A stretch of DNA of 64,000 nt from Bin87 sp965207585 (lineage in GTDB: Bacteria; Chloroflexota; Dehalococcoidia; Lucifugimonadales; UBA3495), in NCBI GenBank assembly GCA_965207585.1, contig CBDBMT010000002.1:62001-126000 (forward strand). The letters run 5' to 3'. Positions 1-7,626 of the stretch are shown here, one piece after another (position 1 is the first letter of the stretch; each line of letters starts with the position of its first letter). The notes below the pieces were generated by a model, which was not told the origin of the DNA, ran no database searches, and saw only the letters and a list, made by a program, of their open reading frames with translations. A program made the translations under genes and the position numbers.

Positions 1-287
1 CCGGCTTCGCGCTCCTCCGGTGAAAGCTCGCGGTTTTCGTGGATATCGGCGCCCGCAGAAAAAGCGCGCTCGCCAGCGCCGGTGATGATGACGGCGCCCA
101 CGCTGTCGTCATCTTCGTAATCGGTAATGGCCTGGTCCAGTTCGCGCACCAATTGGAGATTGAGGGCGTTCAGAACCTCGGGGCGGTTCAGCGTAACCAC
201 GCCGATATGGGTTTCGACCTCGTTCCGACCCATCATCGTCGGGCGCGTCACGGTTTCGGTGTTGATGCACGAGTAAGTGGTGACCAT
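1..287 (-). CDS. Enoyl-CoA hydratase/isomerase family protein, N-terminal part (runs off left edge)
   Basis: The reverse complement reads as the first 95 codons of a crotonase-fold protein. It begins at an ATG preceded by AAGGATGG, a good ribosome site. Visible crotonase landmarks are the early VVTLNRPEVLNAL segment (the usual hydrophobic-NRP-x-x-x-NAL motif) and AFSAGADI, which forms half of the acyl-CoA oxyanion hole. The family hydrates or isomerises acyl-CoA thioesters in fatty acid or related catabolism. The catalytic glutamates lie beyond the edge, so the exact reaction cannot be assigned. The protein has about 25 residues before the fold, slightly longer than usual. Confidence 0.85.
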   Translation of the reverse strand, partial: MVTTYSCINTETVTRPTMMGRNEVETHIGVVTLNRPEVLNALNLQLVRELDQAITDYEDDDSVGAVIITGAGERAFSAGADIHENRELSPEEREA

Positions 288-355
288 ATTTCCATCCTTG
301 CCGTCCGGGAAAGGGATTGCCGGCGTTCTGCCGGAGCGCCCGCATTATAGCGGCA

Positions 356-386
356 CTAAAGAAGGGCCGCCAATTCCAGGCGGCCC
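356..386 (-). terminator. Rho-independent terminator after the YtxH gene
   Basis: Stem GGGCCGCC (379-386 on the complement) pairs with GGCGGCCC across a 7-base loop. On the minus strand it is followed by TTCTTT. It sits about 35 bases after the stop codon of the small YtxH-type gene. Confidence 0.6.
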
Positions 387-421
387 CTCCCATTATGGCG
401 GTGTTTTCCGCCGGGCGGCGG

Positions 422-661
422 TTAACATCGTCCGGCAAGGATACCTTCGTCGTCCAGCACGAACTCAACGGGAGATTCCTGGTGGCCGCGCATCCGGCGC
501 CAGAAGAAGCCGCCGCGCTGGTAGCCGGCCTTCACTCCACGCCGGATGTCGGATCGGGTCTCCCGGCCGCTCTTGGGCGCCAGCAGGATCCCTGCGGCAG
601 CGCCGACGGCCAGGCCGGTCAGTATAAGGGTGGCGTTGCGCTTCACGTTCTGGTTCATCAT
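422..661 (-). CDS. YtxH domain small protein
   Basis: A 79-residue protein with one hydrophobic glycine/alanine-rich segment (about residues 10-26) followed by APKSGRETR, the typical YtxH ending of the membrane segment. A basic tail follows. YtxH proteins are small, membrane-anchored and stress-associated in several phyla; the molecular role is unknown. The start was placed at the ATG that follows CAGGAGGAAAAC, a very strong Shine-Dalgarno; an ATG six codons upstream would bury that site in the coding region. It is a single-gene transcript with its own consensus promoter and a terminator. The C-terminal 35 residues are not recognisable. Confidence 0.75.
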   Translation of the reverse strand: MMNQNVKRNATLILTGLAVGAAAGILLAPKSGRETRSDIRRGVKAGYQRGGFFWRRMRGHQESPVEFVLDDEGILAGRC

Positions 662-748
662 GTTTTCCTCCTGATCCATTATTGGTTCCGAAAAGTTGGT
701 TGGTTGGATATTGGTCGCGGCTCATATACGGCGCTATCGATATCACAA

Positions 749-777
749 ATTATAATATAAAGTAGCACGTTTGTCAA
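749..777 (-). promoter_or_regulatory. Sigma-70 promoter for the YtxH gene
   Basis: On the minus strand the -35 box is TTGACA and the -10 box is TATAAT, both perfect consensus, with a 17-base spacer. The expected start is near 742, leaving an 80-base leader before the YtxH ATG. The surrounding sequence is unusually AT-rich. This is one of the strongest promoter matches in the window. Confidence 0.85.
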
Positions 778-942
778 TAATACAGGGTGCGCGTGAGATT
801 AAGGCGCCCGTATGCAATTGCCACTGCATCCTGCTTATCGATGCGAAACATAACGCGCCGGGTTTTGCGCTATACTGGCGCCGCCTGGCCGGATGACTTG
901 ACACCTTAAAATGCCGGCTGACGGCTTCCACGGAGGGACATT

Positions 943-2367
943 ATGCTGGATTTGATCATCCGCGGCGGCCAGGTCGTCACCCCTTGGGGCGTGGGCGACT
1001 GGGACGTGTGCATCCAGGGCGAAAAAATCGTCGCCATCACCGCGCCCAACACCATGACCGACGATGTCGGCCGGGTCATCGACGCCACCGGAAAGATCGT
1101 CGTGCCGGGCGGCATCGAACCCCACGCCCACATCGACGCGCCCATCATGGGGCCCGGAAATCTGCGTACCGCTCCACCGGAGCAGGTCAGCCGGGCGGCG
1201 CTGTTCGGTGGCACGACCACCCTGCTGGACTTTGCCATCCATCACCCGGGCAACACCATCGAGGATGCCATCCAGGAACGGACCAACTCCTGGCGCGGCA
1301 ACTCCTACGCTGATTACGCCCACCACCTGATGCTCCTGGGCGAGATTCCCCAGCGCACGCTGGAATCGCTGCACGAGTACATCGAAGGTGGCTGGTCCAG
1401 CGTCAAGATTTTCACAACCAATATCCGGCCACCGGAAATGTCCGGCGAACCCCGCAAGGTCGGCATGGGACACCTCCACGACCTGATGGAGGTCATCCAG
1501 CGCAACGACGCCATGCTCCTCGTCCACTCCGAAGACGACGACATGGTGCAGTACATGTACGAGAAGCTCCAGCGCGAGGAGCGCAACGAGTGGTGGAACA
1601 TGCCCCTGGTTCACAGCAACGAGTCGGAGGACGTGTCCTTCCGGCGGGTTCTGCGGGTGGCCGAATGGACCGGCTCGCCCGTGTACTTCGTTCACGTGAG
1701 CGCTCGCGAGGGCATCAACGCCATCGGCGAGGCCCGCAACAAGGGCATGGCGATTTACGGCGAGACGCTCCACAACTACGCCTGCTTCAACGCCAACAAT
1801 TACAAGGAAGAGAACGGGATGAAGTACCACACTTACCCGTCCCTCAAGTCGCCCGAAGACGCCGCCATGCTTTGGAAAGGCATCGCCTGGGGCGGCCTGC
1901 ACACCATGGCCACCGACGAGTACTGCACCGACTGGAACCTCAAGATCCAGGGCAAGTCGGTGCGCGACGTCACCGGCGGCCACAACGGCGCCGAGACCCG
2001 CGTCGGCATCACCTACAGCGAAGGCGTGTCCAAGCGCGGCATGTCGCTCCAGCGGTTCGTGGACGTGACCTCCGCCAACGCTGCCCGCATCTTCGGCCTC
2101 TATCCCCGCAAGGGAGCGCTGGCGCCCGGCAGCGACGCCGACATCACCCTCATCGACCCCTCGATCAAGAAGCGCCTGACCATGGACGACCTCCACATCA
2201 GCGACTACAGCATCTGGGAGAATTTCGAGATCGAGGGCTGGCCGGTAATGACGATCATGCGCGGCACCGTCGCCGTGGAGAACGGACAGCTGACCGCCCC
2301 CGCTGGCGGCGGCCAGTGGATTTCCCGCAAGGTTGACCGCGAAGTCACCAACCGGCCGATTGGCTAG
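943..2367 (+). CDS. Dihydropyrimidinase/hydantoinase-type amidohydrolase
   Basis: A 474-residue cyclic amidohydrolase, the usual length for D-hydantoinase/dihydropyrimidinase. The binuclear metal site is visible: HAHID at residues 61-65, the lysine expected to be carbamylated in SVKIF (K155), H195 in LVHSED, H251 in FVHVS and D325 in ATDEY. These enzymes open cyclic diamides such as dihydrouracil or hydantoins in the cytoplasm. Allantoinase or another imidase is possible, since no substrate-defining residue can be read by eye. The ATG is preceded by CGGAGGG. A zinc dehydrogenase follows about 107 bases downstream on the same strand and may be co-expressed. Confidence 0.88.
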   Translation: MLDLIIRGGQVVTPWGVGDWDVCIQGEKIVAITAPNTMTDDVGRVIDATGKIVVPGGIEPHAHIDAPIMGPGNLRTAPPEQVSRAALFGGTTTLLDFAIHHPGNTIEDAIQERTNSWRGNSYADYAHHLMLLGEIPQRTLESLHEYIEGGWSSVKIFTTNIRPPEMSGEPRKVGMGHLHDLMEVIQRNDAMLLVHSEDDDMVQYMYEKLQREERNEWWNMPLVHSNESEDVSFRRVLRVAEWTGSPVYFVHVSAREGINAIGEARNKGMAIYGETLHNYACFNANNYKEENGMKYHTYPSLKSPEDAAMLWKGIAWGGLHTMATDEYCTDWNLKIQGKSVRDVTGGHNGAETRVGITYSEGVSKRGMSLQRFVDVTSANAARIFGLYPRKGALAPGSDADITLIDPSIKKRLTMDDLHISDYSIWENFEIEGWPVMTIMRGTVAVENGQLTAPAGGGQWISRKVDREVTNRPIG

Positions 2368-2474
2368 CCACTGTGACCTTGGCCCTTGTCGCTAAATCGG
2401 CCTGCGTACTATGATTGCCGGGTAGTGCGTTCGTCGCGCGACCTTTCGCCTTATTTCAAAGGAGCAAACCCCGA

Positions 2475-3446
2475 ATGAAAGCAGCCCAACTGGTAGCCCC
2501 AAAGCGTTGGGAGTTCACCGATATCGAAACCCCAGGTCCCTCCGACGGCCAGGTTCTGATCAAGATGGAAAGCGTCAGCGTCTGCGGATCGGATATCCGG
2601 CACACCTATGGCCCGGTGCTTGATGAGTCGGAGTACCCCATGGCGCCCTGCAAGGGTGCGCACGAACTCGCCGGCGTCATAGTCGAAAGCAGGACGGACG
2701 AGTTCAGGGAAGGGCAGCGGGTGATCGCAATACCCTATCCCGGCACCGGTGGATTGTGCGAGTACATCCTCTCCGAACCGGGTCGGCTCGCCCTGCTGCC
2801 GGACGAGGGCGGTTTGGACGAATGGGTCATGTGCCAGCCGCCGGGCACGGTGCTGTATTCCTGCCGGCAGTTGGGAAGCCCACTGCAGCAGAGCATCCTG
2901 ATCTTTGGCCAGGGCAGCATCGGCCTCAGCTTCACCATGATCCTGTCCCGGATGGGCGCCCGCCACGTCATAGTGGTCGATCCCCTGGACTATCGCCTCG
3001 AAAAGTCCAAGCAGATGGGCTCCACTCACCGCATCAATCCCGACAAGCAGGACGTCGCCGAAGCCGTCATGGAGATCACCAAGGGCCGCGGCCCGGACGT
3101 GTGTGTGGAAGCCGCCGGTTACCCGGAACCGCTGAACGAGTGCTTCCGTCACGTGCGCCAGTTCGGTCAGGTCATCATCTTCGGTATCCAGACCGACCAC
3201 ATGGTGCCCATCGAGCACAACCTGTGGATGGACAAGCAGCCGCGGATCATCCCGACCACCGGCGCCCGCAGCGGCGACCCCATCAGTCAGATCCAGGACA
3301 TGGTGGACCTGCGCTCCCGAGGATGGGCAGACCCTGCCGAACTGATCACCCATCGCGTGGGCTTTTCGGACATCCAGAATGCCTACGATATGTACGAGCA
3401 GCGCGAGGATGGCATCATCAAGGTGGTGATGGACATCAACTCGTAG
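2475..3446 (+). CDS. Zinc-type alcohol dehydrogenase (MDR superfamily)
   Basis: A 323-residue medium-chain dehydrogenase. The catalytic zinc ligands are suggested by C37 in CGSD and by H63-E64 in GAHELAG; the usual glycine before HE is alanine here. The nucleotide fold shows GQGSIGLSF followed by an acidic end of beta-2 (VVDPLD), consistent with NAD(H). The four-cysteine structural zinc lobe of classical alcohol dehydrogenases is absent, which explains the short length. The start was chosen at an ATG preceded by AAAGGAG. The substrate is unknown. A hairpin terminator follows. Confidence 0.85.
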   Translation: MKAAQLVAPKRWEFTDIETPGPSDGQVLIKMESVSVCGSDIRHTYGPVLDESEYPMAPCKGAHELAGVIVESRTDEFREGQRVIAIPYPGTGGLCEYILSEPGRLALLPDEGGLDEWVMCQPPGTVLYSCRQLGSPLQQSILIFGQGSIGLSFTMILSRMGARHVIVVDPLDYRLEKSKQMGSTHRINPDKQDVAEAVMEITKGRGPDVCVEAAGYPEPLNECFRHVRQFGQVIIFGIQTDHMVPIEHNLWMDKQPRIIPTTGARSGDPISQIQDMVDLRSRGWADPAELITHRVGFSDIQNAYDMYEQREDGIIKVVMDINS

Positions 3447-3481
3447 ACGAAAATTTCGTGGGCAAACTGCCCGGCATTCCA

Positions 3482-3508
3482 GGGGCGGATATTCATCCGC
3501 CCCTTCCT
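3482..3508 (+). terminator. Terminator after the zinc dehydrogenase
   Basis: GGGGCGGAT pairs perfectly with ATCCGCCCC around an ATTC loop and is followed by TTCCTT. It belongs to a set of terminators in this window that share the GGGGCGG stem core. Confidence 0.65.
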
Positions 3509-3538
3509 TGATTGGCTCCCCTTCCTTAGATCGGCTCA

Positions 3539-4555
3539 TTGACCCACCCCCCGTCGACATCCACGTTGTCGCCCGGCCAGCGAATACGGCTGGCCCGGGA
3601 GAATCTGTGCGTCGCCATGGCCTTTTACGCGGCTGCGCACCGGGGACTGATCACGCCGGTGTTCGTGCCCGCCAGCACCGTAGTCTACCCCCCGGACGGT
3701 CAGCCAGTGGACGCCAGCGTCCCCCTGGAGATGTCCGACCAGCGCGGCCTGCTCCGCTGCGCCGGTAACCAGGTCCGTGCCGCCTTTGCCTTGTGCGCGC
3801 TGCAGACCCAACGCGAACTGGACGGCATCTCGGCAGACGAACCGCTGGATGAGCCTGACCTCAGTTTCAGAGCCGTACGGGCGGTGTGCTTTGTTGTTGG
3901 GCTGGCCCTCGAACGCGAACTGCTGAACCCGACCTGGATCGTGCCGACAGAATACCGCCAACGCTTCGATTGCCCTGCGCTGGGGTTCACCCTGGACCCT
4001 TCCGCCTGGAATGGCCGGGAGATGCGGTGGGAACACCTCGGCGGGTTGCCTGCCTATCTCGACCTGGTCCTGTTCGCGTCCTATTGCGTGGACGGCATGG
4101 CGGTTGCGGATGCTGCCAGCATCGCCAAAGGCGATTACACGTCTCTCCAGGAGTTGGACCCGACAGGTTTGCACGTCTCGGATCCGATTGTCCCCGGATA
4201 CGGCAGCGGATCGGGCCGCCTTCGCCCAACCGGGCCGGCTGCGTCCGGACCAGATCCCGGATCCGGTTGGATCGCTCCGGATGAGCCCCCGGAGCGGGCG
4301 ATTACCATCGCATCGCAAGCCAGCGAGTGCGGCCCGATAGAAGACTTCGTTGCCGATGTGTGCTCAACGGGTGCAGAAGCCATGTCACTGGCCGGTGAAC
4401 TGTATGCTTCTTATGCTCGCTGGTGCCTGGACCAGGGCTACCTGGCCCACAGCCAGCGCAAGTTCGGCCTCGAGCTGAGGTCACGCGGATACCAGCGCAA
4501 GCGCCGCGGCAAGGGAAAGCACTGGTGGATGGGCGTGACCGCCCTCCAGGATTGA
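3539..4555 (+). CDS. Orphan protein with primase-type (Pox_D5-like) C-terminal domain
   Basis: A protein of up to 338 residues. The last 75 residues resemble the winged-helix domain at the C terminus of P4-type phage/plasmid primase-helicases: an IEDFVADVC helix, then LYASYARWC, then HSQRKFGLELRSRGY and a basic tail with WWMG. The AAA helicase and primase modules that normally precede this domain are missing. Instead there is an unrecognised alpha-helical N-terminal region (residues 1-190) and a Gly/Pro/Ser-rich linker (200-250). The start is uncertain: the frame opens with TTG and lacks a clear ribosome site; an ATG at 3617 is the main alternative. The domain suggests DNA binding and an origin in a mobile element, but no integrase or other phage gene is nearby. 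Confidence 0.6.
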   Translation: MTHPPSTSTLSPGQRIRLARENLCVAMAFYAAAHRGLITPVFVPASTVVYPPDGQPVDASVPLEMSDQRGLLRCAGNQVRAAFALCALQTQRELDGISADEPLDEPDLSFRAVRAVCFVVGLALERELLNPTWIVPTEYRQRFDCPALGFTLDPSAWNGREMRWEHLGGLPAYLDLVLFASYCVDGMAVADAASIAKGDYTSLQELDPTGLHVSDPIVPGYGSGSGRLRPTGPAASGPDPGSGWIAPDEPPERAITIASQASECGPIEDFVADVCSTGAEAMSLAGELYASYARWCLDQGYLAHSQRKFGLELRSRGYQRKRRGKGKHWWMGVTALQD

Positions 4556-4697
4556 GCAAAACCGCCGGAGGTTCCCGACAATCGCGCCGATCGGTAACAC
4601 ACTCGTAACATGAGTGCAAAATTCGCGTAACAACCGCCCGCGATACTGTGTCCAACGAAACGGGCAGCGTCCCTCAACCCAGATTGGAGACAGAAAA

Positions 4698-4847
4698 ATG
4701 ATTGCCATCGCCGCCGGAGCCGCTTTTGTAGGACTTTTCGCCCTTTGGGTTATCGTGCCCCGGTTCATCCTCCGCCGGCACGAGAAGAGCGCGCCGGCTG
4801 TGTCCCCGATGGCCCGCGAGGAGTTCGCTCCGCAGGCAGCCGACTAG
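4698..4847 (+). CDS. Small single-pass membrane protein (49 aa)
   Basis: The reading frame begins at an ATG with GGAGA eight bases upstream. Residues 2-23 form one hydrophobic segment, followed by a short basic stretch (RRHEK) and a polar tail, predicting an N-out, C-in single-pass protein. A strong terminator lies 35 bases downstream, which supports a real short transcript. No family was recognised. Confidence 0.55.
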   Translation: MIAIAAGAAFVGLFALWVIVPRFILRRHEKSAPAVSPMAREEFAPQAAD

Positions 4848-4882
4848 TTGCCGCAGACCGACGCGCAAACACCAGACAAACG

Positions 4883-4909
4883 AGCCGGGGTCATCAACCC
4901 CGGCTTTTT
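4883..4909 (+). terminator. Rho-independent terminator
   Basis: AGCCGGGGT and ACCCCGGCT form a 9-bp stem around a CATCA loop, followed directly by TTTTT. It is a textbook terminator closing the small membrane-protein transcript. Confidence 0.85.
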
Positions 4910-5075
4910 GCGGTCCCGGAAACCCACCCGGTTCCGCTGAGCGGCTGACCCATCCGCGCTTCCTTCGCGCGATTGACTTTGACCGGGGCCATCGCTAGCA
5001 TTGCGGCAACCGTCCGGCCGACCCCGGCGCGAGTTCCAGTTCATTTCCGCCACAGACTCTCAGGAGGCCACGATC

Positions 5076-5876
5076 ATGTTCGTGCGGCGCGACCTTACCG
5101 ACACCGTACCCACCCGCGAAGGCAACATGCACTTTGTCAAACAAGGCGCCGGCTATCCGCTGGTGATGCTGCATCCCCTGGGCACGTCCACCTGGGCGTG
5201 GAGTTCCGTAATCGATGCGTTCAGCCAACACTACACCTGCTACGCCTTCGACATGCTCGGGCACGGCGAATCCGACAAACCCACCCGCCATTTCAACATA
5301 CCCGACTACGCCCAGGCACTGGATGATGCCTGCCAGATACTCAACATCCACCGCGGCCACTACGTGGGCAATTCGGTCGGCGCGGTTCTGGCGACTGAGA
5401 TGGCCGCTTCGTTCCCGGACCGGCTGGACAAGCTCGTCCTGGTCGGGGCTCCGGTGTGGGACGCCCGAACGGCTCCGGAGCGCATCGCTGAGGCGTCGGC
5501 CGGCTACGACGCCGACGGGATGCCCGTTCCTCGGACCATCGAACAGGCCAAAGAGTCCACCACCTTTGCCGAGCCCCGGCAAGAATGGGTCGATGCCAAC
5601 AACGGCACCAGGGCCCAGGCTGGAGCGTGGGTCAAGAAGCTGCATGAGTCGCTGGCCTGGTACGACATCATGAACCGGCTGCCCCAGGTCAACGCCCGCG
5701 AAACCCTGGTGCTGTACGGCGAGGTCGACCGGCTGCGCGACGGTGAGGAACTGCTGCACAACAACATCGTCCGCGCCCGCAAGCACATCATGCCCGGCGT
5801 TGGGCATATACCCCAAATCGAAGACCCCGAGGGGTTTGTCGACGCGGTGCTGGCGTTCCTCAAGCCCGGAGCTTAG
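5076..5876 (+). CDS. Alpha/beta hydrolase
   Basis: A 266-residue alpha/beta-hydrolase fold protein. The nucleophile elbow is VGNSVG with S100; HPLG near residue 33 forms the oxyanion-hole loop; the acid is in YGEVDRL and the catalytic histidine in GVGHIPQ near the C terminus. The DMLGHGESDKP segment is typical of esterases, haloperoxidase-like and meta-cleavage hydrolases. The start ATG follows CAGGAGGCCACGATC, and upstream in-frame starts lack such a site. No signal peptide is visible, so it is probably cytoplasmic. The substrate cannot be read from the sequence. Confidence 0.85.
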   Translation: MFVRRDLTDTVPTREGNMHFVKQGAGYPLVMLHPLGTSTWAWSSVIDAFSQHYTCYAFDMLGHGESDKPTRHFNIPDYAQALDDACQILNIHRGHYVGNSVGAVLATEMAASFPDRLDKLVLVGAPVWDARTAPERIAEASAGYDADGMPVPRTIEQAKESTTFAEPRQEWVDANNGTRAQAGAWVKKLHESLAWYDIMNRLPQVNARETLVLYGEVDRLRDGEELLHNNIVRARKHIMPGVGHIPQIEDPEGFVDAVLAFLKPGA

Positions 5877-5887
5877 CCGACAAACCT

Positions 5888-5917
5888 CGCCAAGCCGGTC
5901 GTCGTGTTGGCTTGGCG
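5888..5917. other. Inverted repeat between hydrolase and tubulin-like gene
   Basis: CGCCAAGCC pairs with GGCTTGGCG over a 12-base loop. There is no T-run on either side, so it is at best a weak terminator of the alpha/beta hydrolase transcript. Confidence 0.35.
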
Positions 5918-6002
5918 TTGCGGAAGCATCCGCGTTAAAATGGAGCCGACGACAGCCGTAAGCGAGTCGTCGTCGGCAGATCATTTGGGTGTACCCGCCT
6001 TC

Positions 6003-7376
6003 ATGCCAACAACTTTTGTCCGAGCGCGCAGTCGCAACCATCGCCTTCTCCATACCGCCAAGGGCGGTATTGTCGAGAGCACCCCGCCGACGCTGGTTGT
6101 TGTGGGAGTGGGCACCGCCGGAGTGCGTCGGTCCATGTTGTTCTCCGAGCGGATGTCGGAGCTTTCCGCGGCCGGCCGCATCCAGACCTCGGTTTACTAC
6201 GACTGCAACGAGGTCACGGTAGCCAACGTGCAAAAGACGCTGCAAAAGTCTTTCGGCACGGCGCGCACCGGCGACGGTACACAGGTTTTGTTCCCCAACT
6301 ACGTTCCGGTGCCGAATGGTTTCATGCGTGACCCGACGCGATTTCGCGACTTCCGCGGGCCGCTGGAACGGGACATGGACAACATCATCAGCCAGGTGAT
6401 GCTCCACTCGGAGCGTTGCGGCCGAGTACCCGAGACCATCATCGAGTTCATGGGGTTTTCCGGACATGCGGTTCTCGGCGGACTTCTGCATCAAAAGATG
6501 CAGAACGCATTCCCCAACTCCACTATCCTGCCAGTCATGATGCTGCCCAAAGACCACGTTTCCGAGGAATGGACCAGGCGATACATCTGGGAACAATACG
6601 AGAGCCTGCTGTCCGGCTCGAACTGCCTGGTAACCACCCAGTCTGATGTTAACGCCCGTGAGGACGACGCCCGACTGGCCACCGGACTGGCCGGGTTTGA
6701 AGTGGCCGAATTCGGGGAGGAAAACGATCCCTCGATCAGCCAGTTGGGAGTAACCCTGAAACGCCTGATGTCCGCCTCGGGCGGATGGCTTGGCATGGCC
6801 GCCGTAAAGCGCAAGATGCCGGTCACGAGGAAGTTCGAGTGGTTGAATTTTCCGCCCTGGTGGCGTCAGTACGCAGCCGTGGGACCGAACGATGACCTGT
6901 CCTCACTTCTTGGGAATGCGATATGGTCCACCCTGGACCCAGCCGCCCAGCTTGCGGAGGGGATCAACCAACCGCCCAACGCCCCACAGGAGATAGTGGT
7001 GTCTCTGCCTTTGCACGGCGACGAGCTGGAAACCGTAGCATCCCAGGCGGCGGAAGCGCTGGACCACACCAGCATATTCGACCGGTTCACCAATCTGGAC
7101 ATCGCGTTCAATACCGCTCGCTTTACCGAAGGCATCGAACCCGAGCCCTATATGCACGTGACCAGGATCTACCCTGTGAAAGGCGAATTGCAGGGCGTCA
7201 CCGAAATACTGCGTGGCGAGGGATCGGCGCTTCCCTACGGCGCCACCGCAATGGCCGAGACGGGTTTCGGATCATATTTCCACATGCGTGATCTGGCGTC
7301 CAATCCGGTTTTGCCGCCAGCGGACGACGCTGCGGAATTCGAGGATGACGGGCAGGAGCATGTCCGATATATCTAG
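6003..7376 (+). CDS. Divergent tubulin/FtsZ-superfamily-like protein 1
   Basis: A 457-residue protein not recognisable as a named family, but with landmarks of the tubulin/FtsZ fold in the right order. Residues 33-40 (VVGVGTAG) match the first glycine loop of FtsZ; YYDCNEVTV (65-73) sits where FtsZ has its NTD loop. GFSGHAVLGG (151-160) occupies the place of the GGGTGTG T4 loop and is followed by a helix, a strand (ILPVMMLP) and EEWTRR, like the EG-x-x-R segment. A second domain has IVVSLPL, a helix and YMHVTRIYP, as in the FtsZ C-terminal domain. The T4 and T7 catalytic residues are not conserved, so GTPase activity is doubtful. The start was chosen by alignment to the downstream paralogue; no clear ribosome site is present. 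Codon use resembles that of neighbouring genes. Confidence 0.6.
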   Translation: MPTTFVRARSRNHRLLHTAKGGIVESTPPTLVVVGVGTAGVRRSMLFSERMSELSAAGRIQTSVYYDCNEVTVANVQKTLQKSFGTARTGDGTQVLFPNYVPVPNGFMRDPTRFRDFRGPLERDMDNIISQVMLHSERCGRVPETIIEFMGFSGHAVLGGLLHQKMQNAFPNSTILPVMMLPKDHVSEEWTRRYIWEQYESLLSGSNCLVTTQSDVNAREDDARLATGLAGFEVAEFGEENDPSISQLGVTLKRLMSASGGWLGMAAVKRKMPVTRKFEWLNFPPWWRQYAAVGPNDDLSSLLGNAIWSTLDPAAQLAEGINQPPNAPQEIVVSLPLHGDELETVASQAAEALDHTSIFDRFTNLDIAFNTARFTEGIEPEPYMHVTRIYPVKGELQGVTEILRGEGSALPYGATAMAETGFGSYFHMRDLASNPVLPPADDAAEFEDDGQEHVRYI

Positions 7377-7418
7377 CAATCCTAGCGGTTTTTTTGAATT
7401 GTCCGCAACGCATTCCGT

Positions 7419-7447
7419 TTGACGTATTTGTTTTCCTCTGGTATAGT
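7419..7447 (+). promoter_or_regulatory. Sigma-70-type promoter for tubulin-like gene 2
   Basis: TTGACG and TATAGT (5 of 6 matches each) are separated by exactly 17 bases. The predicted start near 7454 leaves a leader of roughly 170 bases before the next gene, long for this genome. It implies that the second paralogue can be expressed separately from the first. Confidence 0.75.
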
Positions 7448-7626
7448 CTCACCTGTCATTCTCAAGATGTAGAACTGTGCCGTGCGGTTTGGTGTGACTC
7501 ATCGAGCGGCGAGGGCTGTCACAAGCTGTACGCCTGCAACGTAAACGGTAGTTAATATAGGCTTGAATTTATTTTGTTCGCTATTGGGTCAGTTCCTCCC
7601 AAGTCAAAAAGGGGGTAAACATAACT

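Noticed and set aside
871..903. TATACT and TTGACA boxes upstream of the dihydropyrimidinase
   Set aside because: The TTGACA lies downstream of the TATACT, so they do not form one promoter; neither has a good partner.
835..2196. Long reverse-strand reading frame opposite the dihydropyrimidinase
   Set aside because: It is antisense to a gene with clear motifs, has no family resemblance and arises from GC-rich codon bias.
3539..4555. A prophage or integrated plasmid around the primase-type domain
   Set aside because: No integrase, capsid, repeat pair or tRNA attachment site was found nearby.
4995..6596. Reverse-strand frame of over 500 codons across the hydrolase and tubulin-like gene 1
   Set aside because: It crosses two real genes and an intergenic hairpin, and its composition is typical of a shadow frame.
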